DNA from: Bacillota bacterium
GTDB taxonomy: Bacteria; Bacillota; Limnochordia; DTU087
Assembly (NCBI GenBank): GCA_012519025.1
Contig: JAAYQZ010000031.1
Coordinates: forward strand, 1 to 37,973
Length of the DNA stretch: 37,973 bases
Direction of reading: 5' to 3'
The translations under genes and the position numbers were made by a program. The notes below the pieces were generated by a model that saw only the letters and a program-made list of their open reading frames with translations, was not told where the DNA came from and did no database searches. Position 1 is the first letter of the stretch. Every line of letters begins with the position of its first letter. Of this stretch, positions 20,028 through 29,951 are shown one piece after another.

Positions 20028-20537
20028 ATGGCAGCAGATAAGGAAATTGTATATTGGTCACTGTTGGACAACGGTACATGGCGTTTGCATATGGCGGCAA
20101 CTGATAAGGGTCTATGTTATGTTGGTTCCCAGGGTGCACCCTGGGAAGAGCTTGGCGAATGGGTGAGAAAACGGATTCCCAACCATGAGGTTGTGGAAGA
20201 TGAGCATGTGATGGAACCTTATAAAAATGAGCTTTTGGAGTACTTGGAAGGCAGACGCAGGGAGTTTTCCATACCTTTGGATTTAAGGGGTACCGAGTTC
20301 CAGCACCTGGTGTGGGATGAATTGCTGAAGGTGCCTTTTGGTGAATCGGCCACATACACAGATATTGCCGAAAGGATTCAAAGACCGGATGCTGTTCGGG
20401 CTGTGGGCACAGCCATTGGTGCCAACCCCGTTTTAATTCCTGTCCCATGTCACCGCATGTTTGGCAAACACGGTGAATGGCGGGGCTATCGAGGTGGTTT
20501 GAAAATGAAAAAACAGCTGTTGGAACTGGAAAAGTAA
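20028..20537 (+). CDS. ogt: Methylated-DNA--[protein]-cysteine S-methyltransferase
   Basis: PFGESATYTDIAERI, AVGTAIGANPVLIPVPCHRM active-site motif. Confidence 0.94.
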   Translation: MAADKEIVYWSLLDNGTWRLHMAATDKGLCYVGSQGAPWEELGEWVRKRIPNHEVVEDEHVMEPYKNELLEYLEGRRREFSIPLDLRGTEFQHLVWDELLKVPFGESATYTDIAERIQRPDAVRAVGTAIGANPVLIPVPCHRMFGKHGEWRGYRGGLKMKKQLLELEK

Positions 20538-20629
20538 AACCCTTAGCATGCTCGCACATCCCTTCTCATCCTCTCATACTCTAGGACTAATGGCCCGTGT
20601 ATGTGACAGAAAGGGCAAAAGGAGAGTTG

Positions 20630-21637
20630 ATGATGAGGAAGGGATGTTTTTTATTGCTTTGTGTGGTTTTGTTGGTTGGGTGTTTACAGATCCCGGTCTC
20701 GGCGGCACCCGTGGAAAAGATTAAGATTGCCGGCCAATTTGGATTGGTCTATGCTCCCTTGATGGTAGCAAAATCCCAAGGAATATTTCAAAAGTACGGA
20801 TTGGAGCCGGTTTGGAAGGAGTACGGCTCAGGAGGTGCCGTAAGAGAAGCACTGATCTCTGGGGAGGCCGATGTGGGCTTCATGGAGATTCCACCGTTTT
20901 TGATCGGTTGGGATAAAGGCTGTCCCTGGAAAGTAGCTGTCGGTTTTGTAGTTGTACCTATCGGGCTTGTCACATATGACCCTGAAATAAAAAGTCTCAA
21001 GGATTTCCGCCCGGAAGATAAGATCGCGGTACCCTCTCCGGGCAGCATCCAGCACATTCTTTTAGCAATGGCAGCGGAAAAGGAACTCGGTTCGCCCAAT
21101 GCCTTAGACAACAACATTGTCGCACTGCCTCATCCGGATGCATGTGCTGCCTTAATCTCTAAAAAAGGCATCAAAGCCCATTTTACTACTCCACCCTATC
21201 TATTTGAGGAACTCTCTGAACCTGGATTTCACTTAATAGTTGATGATATTGCTATCTTTGGCCACCCGTTTAGTTTCAATGTGGGGGTTGCCTCAGAAGC
21301 ATTTCACGAAAAGCAACCGGTTGTTTACAGCATTTTTGTCAATGCTATCGCCGAAGCAATGGCATGGATTAATAACAACAAAACAGCAGCCGCAGAGCTT
21401 CTGGCGCCGGAGTTTAAACTGAGCGCAGAAAAGACCCTCCAATATTTGGAGTGGGAAGGGATGAACTACACAACAGCCCCCTACGGTTTGATGGGATTTG
21501 CTGAGTTCATGCAAGAAGCCGGTTATATTAACCGCGTACCGAACAGCCTTGCGGATATTGCCTTTGAAAATATCTTAGCCTTTGTGGGCAGCAGAGCCGG
21601 TACACCATCAGATATTGAAAACTTACAGGAGAAATGA
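20630..21637 (+). CDS. NitT/TauT-type ABC transporter substrate-binding protein
   Basis: Signal peptide with lipobox-like LLVGC; KIKIAGQFGLVYAPLMVAKSQGIFQKYGLEP...SGGAVREALISGEADVGF. Confidence 0.85.
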   Translation: MMRKGCFLLLCVVLLVGCLQIPVSAAPVEKIKIAGQFGLVYAPLMVAKSQGIFQKYGLEPVWKEYGSGGAVREALISGEADVGFMEIPPFLIGWDKGCPWKVAVGFVVVPIGLVTYDPEIKSLKDFRPEDKIAVPSPGSIQHILLAMAAEKELGSPNALDNNIVALPHPDACAALISKKGIKAHFTTPPYLFEELSEPGFHLIVDDIAIFGHPFSFNVGVASEAFHEKQPVVYSIFVNAIAEAMAWINNNKTAAAELLAPEFKLSAEKTLQYLEWEGMNYTTAPYGLMGFAEFMQEAGYINRVPNSLADIAFENILAFVGSRAGTPSDIENLQEK

Positions 21638-21667
21638 TTTACAACGGCAGTTGTGGGGGGACCTTTT

Positions 21668-22456
21668 ATGAAAATGAGAAAACGAAAAAATAAAACTTAC
21701 GATCAGAGTCTGTTTGTTGTCAGTATTATGGTTTGCTGGGAACTATTAGCCCGCACTAAATGGTTCCCCCCACTTCTCTTTCCTCGTTTGACGACTGTTC
21801 TATACCAGTTGTTTGCCGATGTCAAAAGTGGTGAGATTTTAGGTAGACTTTACTTCTCACTGTACCTGATTGCCGTGGGATTGGGGCTTGCTATTGTAAC
21901 CGCGGTGATTGCCACGATCTTAGCCCTGTGCTCTCCTTTGATTTCCAATTGGGTGCAGGCGGTGATGACGATACTTCACCCCCTACCGGGTATCTCTATC
22001 CTGCCCGTTATTATCCTTTGGCTGGGAACAGGACCTCAATCAATCATTGCAGTGATCTGGTTTTCATCAGTATGGCCGTTAATAACTAATCTGCACACAG
22101 GATTGCGTTCAGTGCCGGTCACCCAAATTGAGGTGGGGAGAAATCTTGGAATAAAAGGAGTGGGGTTGATCCGCAAAGTGCTGCTGCCTGGTGCTTCTCC
22201 TTATGTACTGACCGGCTTAAGGGTAGCCTGGGCCAGAGCCTGGCAGGCTTCAGTAGCAGCTGAAATGGTTTTTGGTGCTTCAGGAGGCGAAGGTGGGTTA
22301 GGTTGGTTCATTTACAAAAAGCGATTTTTCATGGATATCCCCAGTGTCTTCGGTGGCATGATTGTGATCATAATTGTGGGTCTTATCGTCGAGAGACTGG
22401 GTTTTGAGTGGGTGGAAGTGCGCACAGTCAGACGCTGGGGCATGACGCAAGAATAA
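21668..22456 (+). CDS. NitT/TauT-type ABC transporter permease
   Basis: Multiple TM segments; PLPGISILPVIILWLGTGPQSIIAVIWFSSVWPLITN, LPGASPYVLTGLRVAWARAWQASVAAEM. Confidence 0.9.
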   Translation: MKMRKRKNKTYDQSLFVVSIMVCWELLARTKWFPPLLFPRLTTVLYQLFADVKSGEILGRLYFSLYLIAVGLGLAIVTAVIATILALCSPLISNWVQAVMTILHPLPGISILPVIILWLGTGPQSIIAVIWFSSVWPLITNLHTGLRSVPVTQIEVGRNLGIKGVGLIRKVLLPGASPYVLTGLRVAWARAWQASVAAEMVFGASGGEGGLGWFIYKKRFFMDIPSVFGGMIVIIIVGLIVERLGFEWVEVRTVRRWGMTQE

Positions 22457-22472
22457 GGGGTGTGGAGAACGA

Positions 22473-23361
22473 ATGCCTAACGAAAAGGATTTGATTATAG
22501 AAAACCTAAGCAAGACTTTCCATGTAGGAAACCACCAAATCGACGCCTTAAAGCAGATCAATTTGACAGTCAGTCCCGGTGAATTCATCAATATAATCGG
22601 TCCTTCCGGCTGTGGTAAATCCACACTGCTGCGCTGTATTGCCAATTTCGAAAAACCTTCTGCCGGACGTTTGATGCTTAAGGGCAAAGAGCTTAAAAGA
22701 ACCGGGGATAGATCGGATGATGGTTTTTCAGAATTTTGAACAGCTGTTTCCCTGGTATACAGTCAGAAGGAACATTACCTTTGCTTTGGATATCGCCTCC
22801 AAGTTCAGCAACAGCAAAACCAGGTCAAAAACAGCAGATTATTATCTGGAGCTTGTGGGGCTGAAGGGATTTGAGGATCTTTACCCACATCAACTGTCCG
22901 GAGGGATGCAGCAGCGCGTGGCAATCGCTCGGGCACTTTCGGTTCGCCCGGAGATACTTTTAATGGATGAGCCTTTTGGTAGTTTAGATGCGATTACCCG
23001 AGCTTCGCTGCAAAAGGAATTGATCCGGATTTGGGAAGAAACTAATGTAACGATTATTTTTGTGACTCACAATATAGAAGAAGCCATCATACTGGGAGAT
23101 AAAATTTTAGTACTTCAGGCCAATCCGGGCAAAATTAAACAGATAGTCCACAACCCTTTAAAACGACCCCGACTTCCGGATACAAAAGAGTTTAACGCGA
23201 TTTGGGAAAACATCCATTCGCTTTTGACTCCCGCCGGCAGTGGTAAAACCGAGGAAGAACCGAGGGTGAGGGGCTCTTTTCAACAAAAGCCGTTTCCGGT
23301 GGGTGCTTACTTTTTTGAAGTGGGGGCCGCAAAAGAGGGTTACCATCGGGAAAACAGCTGA
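22473..23361 (+). pseudogene. NitT/TauT-type ABC transporter ATP-binding protein, split by a +1 indel
   Basis: ORF 22473-22739 holds Walker A GPSGCGKST; ORF 22717-23361 holds VFQ Q-loop, LSGGMQQRVAIARAL, ILLMDEPFGSLD. Removing one G of the G4 run at 22704-22707 gives ...ELKRTGIDRMMVFQNFEQLFPW... Confidence 0.82.
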
Positions 23362-23401
23362 CCAGGATTTGCAGTCTGCCCGCGTTGGGTGCATGGGATG
23401 A

Positions 23402-23938
23402 ATGGTTATGGATATAGGTTGTGCAGCCTGTTTAGATGTCTACTATTGTGAAGATTCGGCAAAAGCGTGTGCTGTGGTATTCCAGCTCACAGCCAAACAA
23501 GAGGTTGTCTCAACCTACTGCAGCACAGTCCGATCAATAGAAGCATACAAACCGGGCCAATTTTACAAACGGGAGCTGCCCTGTCTGATGTCTGTTTACG
23601 AAACCATTGAGGAGGGCATTGGATTATTAATTGTAGATGGATATGTCCATTTAGGCCGCGGTCGGGGATTGGGCTTGCACTTGTTTGAGGCATTGAACGG
23701 ACAGATCCCTGTCATCGGAGTGGCAAAAACGCAATTCAAATATGCGGGAAAGCATATGCAGGTGCTGCGCGGCAAAAGCAAAAAGCCCCTTTATATAAGC
23801 AGTATCGGACTTGACCTTTACCAAGCCGCAGACATAGTTAGGAACTTGCAGGGAGACGCTAGAATTCCCCATGTACTCAAACAAGTAGATAAGTTAACCC
23901 GGGCCAGAGATGAAAGCCCGGCCCAAACCCGTTCATAG
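23402..23938 (+). CDS. Endonuclease V-like protein
   Basis: LDVYY, YKPGQFYKRELPCLMSVYE, LLIVDGYVHLGRGRGLGLHLFEAL, IPVIGVAKT, LYISSIGLDLYQAADIV. Confidence 0.78.
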   Translation: MVMDIGCAACLDVYYCEDSAKACAVVFQLTAKQEVVSTYCSTVRSIEAYKPGQFYKRELPCLMSVYETIEEGIGLLIVDGYVHLGRGRGLGLHLFEALNGQIPVIGVAKTQFKYAGKHMQVLRGKSKKPLYISSIGLDLYQAADIVRNLQGDARIPHVLKQVDKLTRARDESPAQTRS

Positions 23939-23950
23939 GAAATTACCATA

Positions 23951-24751
23951 TTAAGCTAATAAGGCCTTCTGATCGGGAAACTCTTCACCACTTGCTTGAT
24001 CAAAAAGATTGAGTAAGTATTCCACAGAGAGCCTTCTTTTGGCTTCTCCTTTGACGTCTAAGATAATCGTTCCATCATACATCATGACCAACCGATTGCC
24101 GTATCTAATGGCATCACGCATATTGTGGGTGACCATAAGTGTAGTCAGTTGCCTGTCTTGGACTATGCGATCGGTCAGCTCCAACACTCTGACAGCTGTT
24201 TTGGGATCCAAAGCAGCTGTATGTTCATCCAACAGCAGAACTTTCGGCTCTCTCAAAATGGACATTAATAAAGTAAGGGCTTGGCGCTGACCGCCGGACA
24301 GCAGGCCAACTTGGGTGTCCAATCGATGCTCAAGGCCTAGTTCCAATATTTTTAAGCGTTCTTGGAAAAGAGTTTTTTCTTTGGGAGCGATGCCGCGGCT
24401 CAACGTGCGCCTCATACCCCGCCTCAAGGCGAGGGCCAAGTTTTCCTCAATGGTCATTTGCGCAGAAGTACCCACCATCGCATCCTGAAAAACCCTTCCA
24501 AACACTTTGGCGCGTTTATGCTCACTGCAGCCGGTCAAATCCTGGCTATCAACAATTATGTGACCCTGATCAACATTGAAAACTCCTGCAATGCAGTTAA
24601 GTAACGTCGATTTGCCGGAGCCGTTACCTCCAATTAAGGTGACATAATCTCCCTGTTTTACATGGAGGCTGAGATTGCGCAAAGCAGCGGTTTCGTTAGC
24701 GGTACCCTGATTGAATGTTTTAGAAACATCTTTAACTTGTAACATCAACAC
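23951..24751 (-). CDS. ABC transporter ATP-binding protein (TrpXYZ-like)
   Basis: GGNGSGKSTLLNCIAG, LSGGQRQALTLLMSIL, VLLLDEHTAALDPKTA. Confidence 0.9.
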   Translation of the reverse strand: MLMLQVKDVSKTFNQGTANETAALRNLSLHVKQGDYVTLIGGNGSGKSTLLNCIAGVFNVDQGHIIVDSQDLTGCSEHKRAKVFGRVFQDAMVGTSAQMTIEENLALALRRGMRRTLSRGIAPKEKTLFQERLKILELGLEHRLDTQVGLLSGGQRQALTLLMSILREPKVLLLDEHTAALDPKTAVRVLELTDRIVQDRQLTTLMVTHNMRDAIRYGNRLVMMYDGTIILDVKGEAKRRLSVEYLLNLFDQASGEEFPDQKALLA

Positions 24752-25670
24752 GCCTCCTTATGCTGTTTTTGATTGGTTCCCAATGCGATTTAAACACCGG
24801 TAGTGCCAATGCAATGGCCACTGTGATGGCTGTAAAGAGCTTTAGATCCGAAGCCGGCATGCCCAGTTCCAATACTAATGCGATAATAAGGCGGTATGTG
24901 ATTGCACCTAGAACCACCGCCACCAAGCGACTTAAAAAACTTCGCCTGGCATACAACACTTCACCAATAATCACAGATGCGAGCCCAATGACAATCGAAC
25001 CGGTTCCCATCTGTACGTCGGCATAAGCCTGTTGTTGAGCAATTAGGGCCCCACTGAAAGCCACAAGCCCGTTGCTGATCATAAGGCCCAGGATAATCAT
25101 GCTGTTCGTATTGATGCCTTGGGATCTCGACATTCTGGGGTTATCTCCCGTAGAGCGAAGTGAGTATCCGATTTCTGTCCCAAAAAACCAGCGCAGCACA
25201 AAGATGGTTATCGCAACGCAAAGCACTGCCACGGCAAGTATAGGCAGTGTTTGACCAAGGCCTAATTGAGTAGAAAATCTGTCTTTGCCGATGCCTAAAT
25301 CTCCAAATACGGTGTAGATTGTTTTCAACCTAAGCAGTGACTGGTTTGCTTTGCCCAAAACGCGAAGGTTAATTGAATAAAGTCCTATCATAGTTAAAAT
25401 CCCGGAAAGTAAGGGGGGGATTCGCAGTTTTGTATGCAATAGACCGGTGGCAAGACCTGCAAGTACCCCACCAATGATGGCAAGTATGGTTGCTTTAAAG
25501 GGATCCATACCACTGTATATTGCTCTGGCAGCAATTGCAGCTCCCATGGCAATACTTCCTTCAACAGTTAAATCCGCGATATTGAGGATTTTATAAGTGA
25601 TATATACACCGATGGTAGTCAAGGCCCACAAAAGGCCCAAAATTACGGCTCCCATGGCTATTTGCAGCAT
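24732..25670 (-). CDS. ABC transporter permease (TrpXYZ-like, branched-chain-type fold)
   Basis: ADLTVEGSIAMGAAIAARAI, LLSGILTMIGLYSINLRVLG, overlaps ATPase gene. Confidence 0.9.
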   Translation of the reverse strand: MLQIAMGAVILGLLWALTTIGVYITYKILNIADLTVEGSIAMGAAIAARAIYSGMDPFKATILAIIGGVLAGLATGLLHTKLRIPPLLSGILTMIGLYSINLRVLGKANQSLLRLKTIYTVFGDLGIGKDRFSTQLGLGQTLPILAVAVLCVAITIFVLRWFFGTEIGYSLRSTGDNPRMSRSQGINTNSMIILGLMISNGLVAFSGALIAQQQAYADVQMGTGSIVIGLASVIIGEVLYARRSFLSRLVAVVLGAITYRLIIALVLELGMPASDLKLFTAITVAIALALPVFKSHWEPIKNSIRRRVDVTS

Positions 25671-25717
25671 GATGCGTACCTCCCCTTACTCAAGCACTCT
25701 GGCTTAACGGTTAGAAT

Positions 25718-26683
25718 CTAGTCGATAAAAAACTCCTGCAGATGGGCGGGGATTTCCAGCCCTATGTCTTCGGCAACCTGTCGATTGATCGCGTAGTCGA
25801 AGGTGCTTGCGCCTTCAATGGCCATGGTGGCCGGTGCGGCCCCTTCCTGAATAATGCGGACTGCCATCAAACCGGTTTGGTGGCCTAAATTGAAGTAATT
25901 TATGCCCAATGTGGCCAAAGCCCCGGACACTACCTGGCCTTCTTCGCCACCGATCATTGGAGTTTTGGACTGAACTGCTACTCCATGAATTACCGGTATG
26001 GCTGAAGCAATTATATTGTCTGTAGGTGTGTAAAGAGCATCTATACGTTTGACGATGGCCTGGGCAGCTTGCTGAACTTCGTTGGAATTTGACACAGTCA
26101 TTTCCACATATTCAAGACCAAGATCCTGGATTGCCTGTTTGGCGATTTGGGCTTGCAGTACCGAATTGTCTTCACTTGAAGTGTACAAGATACCGATTGT
26201 CTTCACGTCAGGCACTAAGGTGGTGATCAGCTCAATTTGTTCTTTGATGGGATTCATATCCGTAGTACCGGTGACATTGCCCCCTGGCACTTCATTGGAA
26301 TCGACAAGTCTGGCAACAACATAATCAGTGATCGCGGTACCTAAGATCGGAATATCCGCGGTTTTGCTGGCAATGGATTGAGCGGCGGGAGTGGCGATAG
26401 CCAACACCAAATCCACCTTTTTGCCGACAAAGCGATCACTGATCGTTGACAGATTGGACGCGTCTCCCTGGGCGTTTTGGTAGTCAATCTCAAAATCTTG
26501 TCCCAGGTGAAGGCCGCTTTCCTCCAAAGCCGCCAAAAAGCCCTCGCGAGCAGCGTCAAGTGCCGGGTGTTCCACGTACTGAATAATACCGATGGTTACT
26601 GGGCTACCGGCCCAAGCTCCCTCTACTGATAAAACTACCAAGGCAACCAGCACCAACAAACTTAAAACCCGATTTCTTTGCAT
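25718..26683 (-). CDS. ABC transporter substrate-binding protein (ABC_sub_bind/TrpX-like)
   Basis: Signal peptide; GIIQYVEHPALDAAREGFLAALEESG, NAQGDASNLSTISDRFVGKKVDLVLAIATPAAQ, GTAITDYVVARLVDSNEVPGGNVTGTTD. Confidence 0.92.
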   Translation of the reverse strand: MQRNRVLSLLVLVALVVLSVEGAWAGSPVTIGIIQYVEHPALDAAREGFLAALEESGLHLGQDFEIDYQNAQGDASNLSTISDRFVGKKVDLVLAIATPAAQSIASKTADIPILGTAITDYVVARLVDSNEVPGGNVTGTTDMNPIKEQIELITTLVPDVKTIGILYTSSEDNSVLQAQIAKQAIQDLGLEYVEMTVSNSNEVQQAAQAIVKRIDALYTPTDNIIASAIPVIHGVAVQSKTPMIGGEEGQVVSGALATLGINYFNLGHQTGLMAVRIIQEGAAPATMAIEGASTFDYAINRQVAEDIGLEIPAHLQEFFID

Positions 26684-26707
26684 TTTTTGCCCCCCTAATT
26701 TTTCTTA

Positions 26708-26984
26708 TAAAAAAACTCGCCACCTGTAACAGGGGCGAGTATTCGTCGCGGTACCACCTTGTCTTCGTTGTAAATAATTTACAACCTCAGCAAGCAACCA
26801 TCATTGCTTCTCCAATGTAACGGTTGGATCCCGGCACAGCCTACAGGGTAAATATACCTTTCGGTATGCAGCTCTTAGGATGTATTCACAGCACTCGGAC
26901 CTGCCTTTTTTCACCAAATCAAAGGCTCTCTGAAGGTTTTATGGCACTGCTACTAGTTCCCAGTCATGGCTTTTAAACTATGTT
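26708..26984 (-). promoter_or_regulatory. T-box leader (tRNA-sensing transcription attenuator) with predicted UAC (Tyr) specifier
   Basis: T-box AAGGTGGTACCGCG (26747-26760), Stem I AGTA (26951-26954) opposite GAA-TAC-A (specifier 26882-26884), AGAGAG motif, stem III GTTGTAAATTATTTACAAC, terminator ACTCGCC..GGCGAGT + T7. Confidence 0.93.
26709..26740 (-). terminator. T-box intrinsic terminator
   Basis: Minus strand ACTCGCCCCTGTTACAGGTGGCGAGTTTTTTT. Confidence 0.9.
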
Positions 26985-26990
26985 AAACCA

Positions 26991-27019
26991 AGCATACGCC
27001 TTGGGATAAAGTTTGTCAA
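26991..27019 (-). promoter_or_regulatory. Sigma-A-type promoter of the T-box transcript
   Basis: TTGACA (27014-27019), 17-nt spacer, TATGCT (26991-26996). Confidence 0.8.
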
Positions 27020-27180
27020 GTCCATTTTGTCCTGCCAATCCCGGACCGGGTGATCCAAAAGAGGCACCATATATCATGGGGAAAAGCAGGGCTTAGTTGA
27101 TTTGCATGAAATATATACCAAAGAAAGGGGAATTTCCCCTCCGGAGGCCGCAAGTCATCTAATTGCAAGGGGGTTTTCTA

Positions 27181-29103
27181 ATGACACCAAGACCAAAAAG
27201 CATGATGACGCCGGTTTCAATGACCCAAGTGAACATAAAAGACAATTTCTGGTCACCCCGTATAAGGACAAATCGCAATGAAACTATACCCCACGCATAC
27301 CGGCAGTGCAAGGAAACCGGTCGTATTGACGCTTTTGATTTGAAATGGGAACCCGGGGATGAGCCGGTTCCCCACTACTTCTGGGATTCAGATGTGGCAA
27401 AATGGATCGAGGCTGCTAGCTATTCTTTGGCCGCCCATCCGGATCCGAAACTGGATGCATTATTGGATGAGGTGATAGAAAAAATTGCCGGGGCACAGCA
27501 GCCTAATGGATATTTAAATGTATATTTTACCGTCGTGAAACCGGAAGCTCGGTGGCATAATCTTGGTATGTGGCATGAGCTTTATTGTGCCGGGCATTTA
27601 ATCGAAGCTGCCGCAGCCCACTATGGAGCAACGGGCAAAAGACAACTTTTGGATGTCGTGTGCCGATATGCCGATCATATTGATTCCGTTTTTGGGCCCG
27701 CGCCTAATCAAAGAAGCGGTGCACCGGGACACCAAGGAATAGAACTTGCGCTTGTCAAATTGTACAAAATCACGGGCAACCAGCGCTATCTCAATCTCAG
27801 CAAATTCTTTTTGGAGCAAAGGGGACAAAACCCGTCTGTGTTTCAGCTGGAGCTGGAAAACCTCTCTTCCGAGGATGCGGAATTGAATCGTCATTTCTTC
27901 CAAAAAAAAGCTGGGTTTGACACCAGATATTGCCAGGATCACTTACCTGTTAAAGAACAAACCGAAGTTGTAGGTCACGCGGTGAGAGCCATGTATATGT
28001 ACTGCGGTATGGTGGATGTGGCAGTCGAAACAGAAGATGATGGGCTTCTAGAAGCATGTCGACGACTTTGGGAGAATGTGTGTCAAAAACGAATGTATGT
28101 GACCGGCGGTATTGGCCCGTCAAGAGATAATGAAGGTTTTACTGAGGATTATGATTTACCAAACGAAACTGCTTACGCGGAAACATGTGCGGCGGTGGGC
28201 TTAATTTTTTGGAATCACAGACTGCTCCATGCAGAAGGTCGTGCACGCTATGCAGATATTATGGAAAAGGCGTTATACAACGGAGCATTGGCAGGTATTT
28301 CCTTGAACGGCAGAGAGTTTTTTTATGTCAATCCCCTGGCCAGCAGTGGTGCTCACCACCGCCAAGAATGGTTTGGCTGTGCCTGCTGTCCGCCGAATAT
28401 TGCCAGATTGATTGCTTCACTCGGTGGCTATATATACTCTGAAAGTGACAGTGATGCTTACATCCACCTATATATTTCCGGGCAGGGGATGTTGAGGACT
28501 GCTGGTACGCAGGTCTTGATCTCCCAAACCAGCAGTTACCCCTGGGATGGTTTGATTGATATCACAATCCAACCCAAGCGACCGGCAGTTTTCAGCCTGA
28601 ACTTGCGCATTCCCGGATGGTGCCGCAAGGCAGCGCTGTGGGTAAATGGGGACAAGATGAATCTTGATGGTTGTATTAAGCATGGGTATGCACGTGTCTA
28701 CCGCAAATGGCTGCCCGGGGATGAAGTGAGGCTTGAGCTAGATATGCCGGTTGAGCGGGTTAGGGCCCATCCCAACGTGAAGCAGAACCAAGGCTGTGTG
28801 GCTTTGGCTCGGGGCCCAATCATCTTCTGCTTGGAGGAGGCAGACAATCCTGCCCCCCTGCATCGGCTTATCCTGCCGAAGAGGGCGAAATTCAAAACCA
28901 TATATAACGGGGACACACTGGGTGGTATTGTTAAGCTTCAAACAGAAGCACTCTTTACAGAAGATACTGATTGGAGTGAGGGGTTATATCGGTTCCAACC
29001 ACCTAAAACACACCCTTGTTTGCTGACCGCCATACCTTATTATGCCTGGGATCACCGCGCACCGGGTGAGATGCAGGTTTGGATTAGAGAAGGTGGTGAA
29101 TAG
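27181..29103 (+). CDS. GH127-like protein (DUF1680, beta-L-arabinofuranosidase-type)
   Basis: VNIKDNFWSPRIRTNRNETIPHAYRQCKETGRIDAF, GGIGPSRDNEGFTEDYDLPNETAYAETCAAVG, WFGCACCPPNIARLIASLGGYIYS. Confidence 0.93.
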   Translation: MTPRPKSMMTPVSMTQVNIKDNFWSPRIRTNRNETIPHAYRQCKETGRIDAFDLKWEPGDEPVPHYFWDSDVAKWIEAASYSLAAHPDPKLDALLDEVIEKIAGAQQPNGYLNVYFTVVKPEARWHNLGMWHELYCAGHLIEAAAAHYGATGKRQLLDVVCRYADHIDSVFGPAPNQRSGAPGHQGIELALVKLYKITGNQRYLNLSKFFLEQRGQNPSVFQLELENLSSEDAELNRHFFQKKAGFDTRYCQDHLPVKEQTEVVGHAVRAMYMYCGMVDVAVETEDDGLLEACRRLWENVCQKRMYVTGGIGPSRDNEGFTEDYDLPNETAYAETCAAVGLIFWNHRLLHAEGRARYADIMEKALYNGALAGISLNGREFFYVNPLASSGAHHRQEWFGCACCPPNIARLIASLGGYIYSESDSDAYIHLYISGQGMLRTAGTQVLISQTSSYPWDGLIDITIQPKRPAVFSLNLRIPGWCRKAALWVNGDKMNLDGCIKHGYARVYRKWLPGDEVRLELDMPVERVRAHPNVKQNQGCVALARGPIIFCLEEADNPAPLHRLILPKRAKFKTIYNGDTLGGIVKLQTEALFTEDTDWSEGLYRFQPPKTHPCLLTAIPYYAWDHRAPGEMQVWIREGGE

Positions 29104-29108
29104 AGTTG

Positions 29109-29951
29109 ATGATCACAACAGTAGTGGAAAATACATCGATTACCGATCAGCTCGGCAGCGAACACGGTCTCAGCCTTTATATAGAAACAAATGGTCATAA
29201 ATTGCTATTTGATGTGGGAGCCAGTCATCTGTTTTTGGACAATGCTCAAAAACTCGGCATTGACATCGCCCAGATGGAATTCCTGATTATATCCCACGGT
29301 CATTACGATCACGGTGGGGGGCTTGGGATGTTTTTGCAGGAGAATAAGGCTGCCCAAGTGTTCGCACATTACCTGGCTTTCCATGATTACTATGCCTTTC
29401 GGCCCAATGGTGATTGGGAATTTGTTGGCCTCGATAAACATCTGAAAAAGCATAAGCAGATTAAGCTGACAGCAGATGAGATGATCGTTTGCGGCGGGGT
29501 CGAACTTTTTGCCGGTGTTGCACATAAATCTCCCCTACCGTCTTCGAACAACAATCTTTATATGGGGAAAATCGAGGATATGAATCTGCAAAAAGATAAT
29601 TTTGCCCATGAACAGAACCTGATCATTCGTGAGGACGGACTTTCACTTCTTGTGACAGGTTGTGCCCACAATGGTATCGTTAATATTCTGGAACATTTTT
29701 ATCAAATGAAGGGTTATATGCCGGATTACGTGATCGGGGGACTGCACCTTTATAACCGCACGACCAAGGAAAGCGAGGATCCCAAGATCATAGACTCTCT
29801 TGGGGAGTATTTGCTCAGTACGAAAGCGAAATACTACACCTGCCATTGTACGGGCAAAGAACCGTATCAAAGACTAAAGTCGATCATGGGTGAACGCATA
29901 GATTATATATCAACAGGAAGTAAAGTTGTGATCGGCAGCAGCAAACAGTAA
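29109..29951 (+). CDS. Metallo-beta-lactamase-fold hydrolase
   Basis: LIISHGHYDHGGGL, GLSLLVTGCAHNGIVNILEH, VIGGLHLY, YYTCHCTG. Confidence 0.88.
   Translation: MITTVVENTSITDQLGSEHGLSLYIETNGHKLLFDVGASHLFLDNAQKLGIDIAQMEFLIISHGHYDHGGGLGMFLQENKAAQVFAHYLAFHDYYAFRPNGDWEFVGLDKHLKKHKQIKLTADEMIVCGGVELFAGVAHKSPLPSSNNNLYMGKIEDMNLQKDNFAHEQNLIIREDGLSLLVTGCAHNGIVNILEHFYQMKGYMPDYVIGGLHLYNRTTKESEDPKIIDSLGEYLLSTKAKYYTCHCTGKEPYQRLKSIMGERIDYISTGSKVVIGSSKQ

Noticed and set aside
22704-22739. Programmed ribosomal frameshift in the ABC ATPase
   Set aside because: No slippery heptamer of known type or stimulatory structure is evident; a simple G4 homopolymer indel explains it and a second such indel occurs in the window.
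26882-26884. Tryptophan specifier expected for a TrpXYZ-type operon
   Set aside because: No UGG is in the specifier-loop position; the loop reads GAA-UAC-A and the antiterminator bulge is UGGU (discriminator A).
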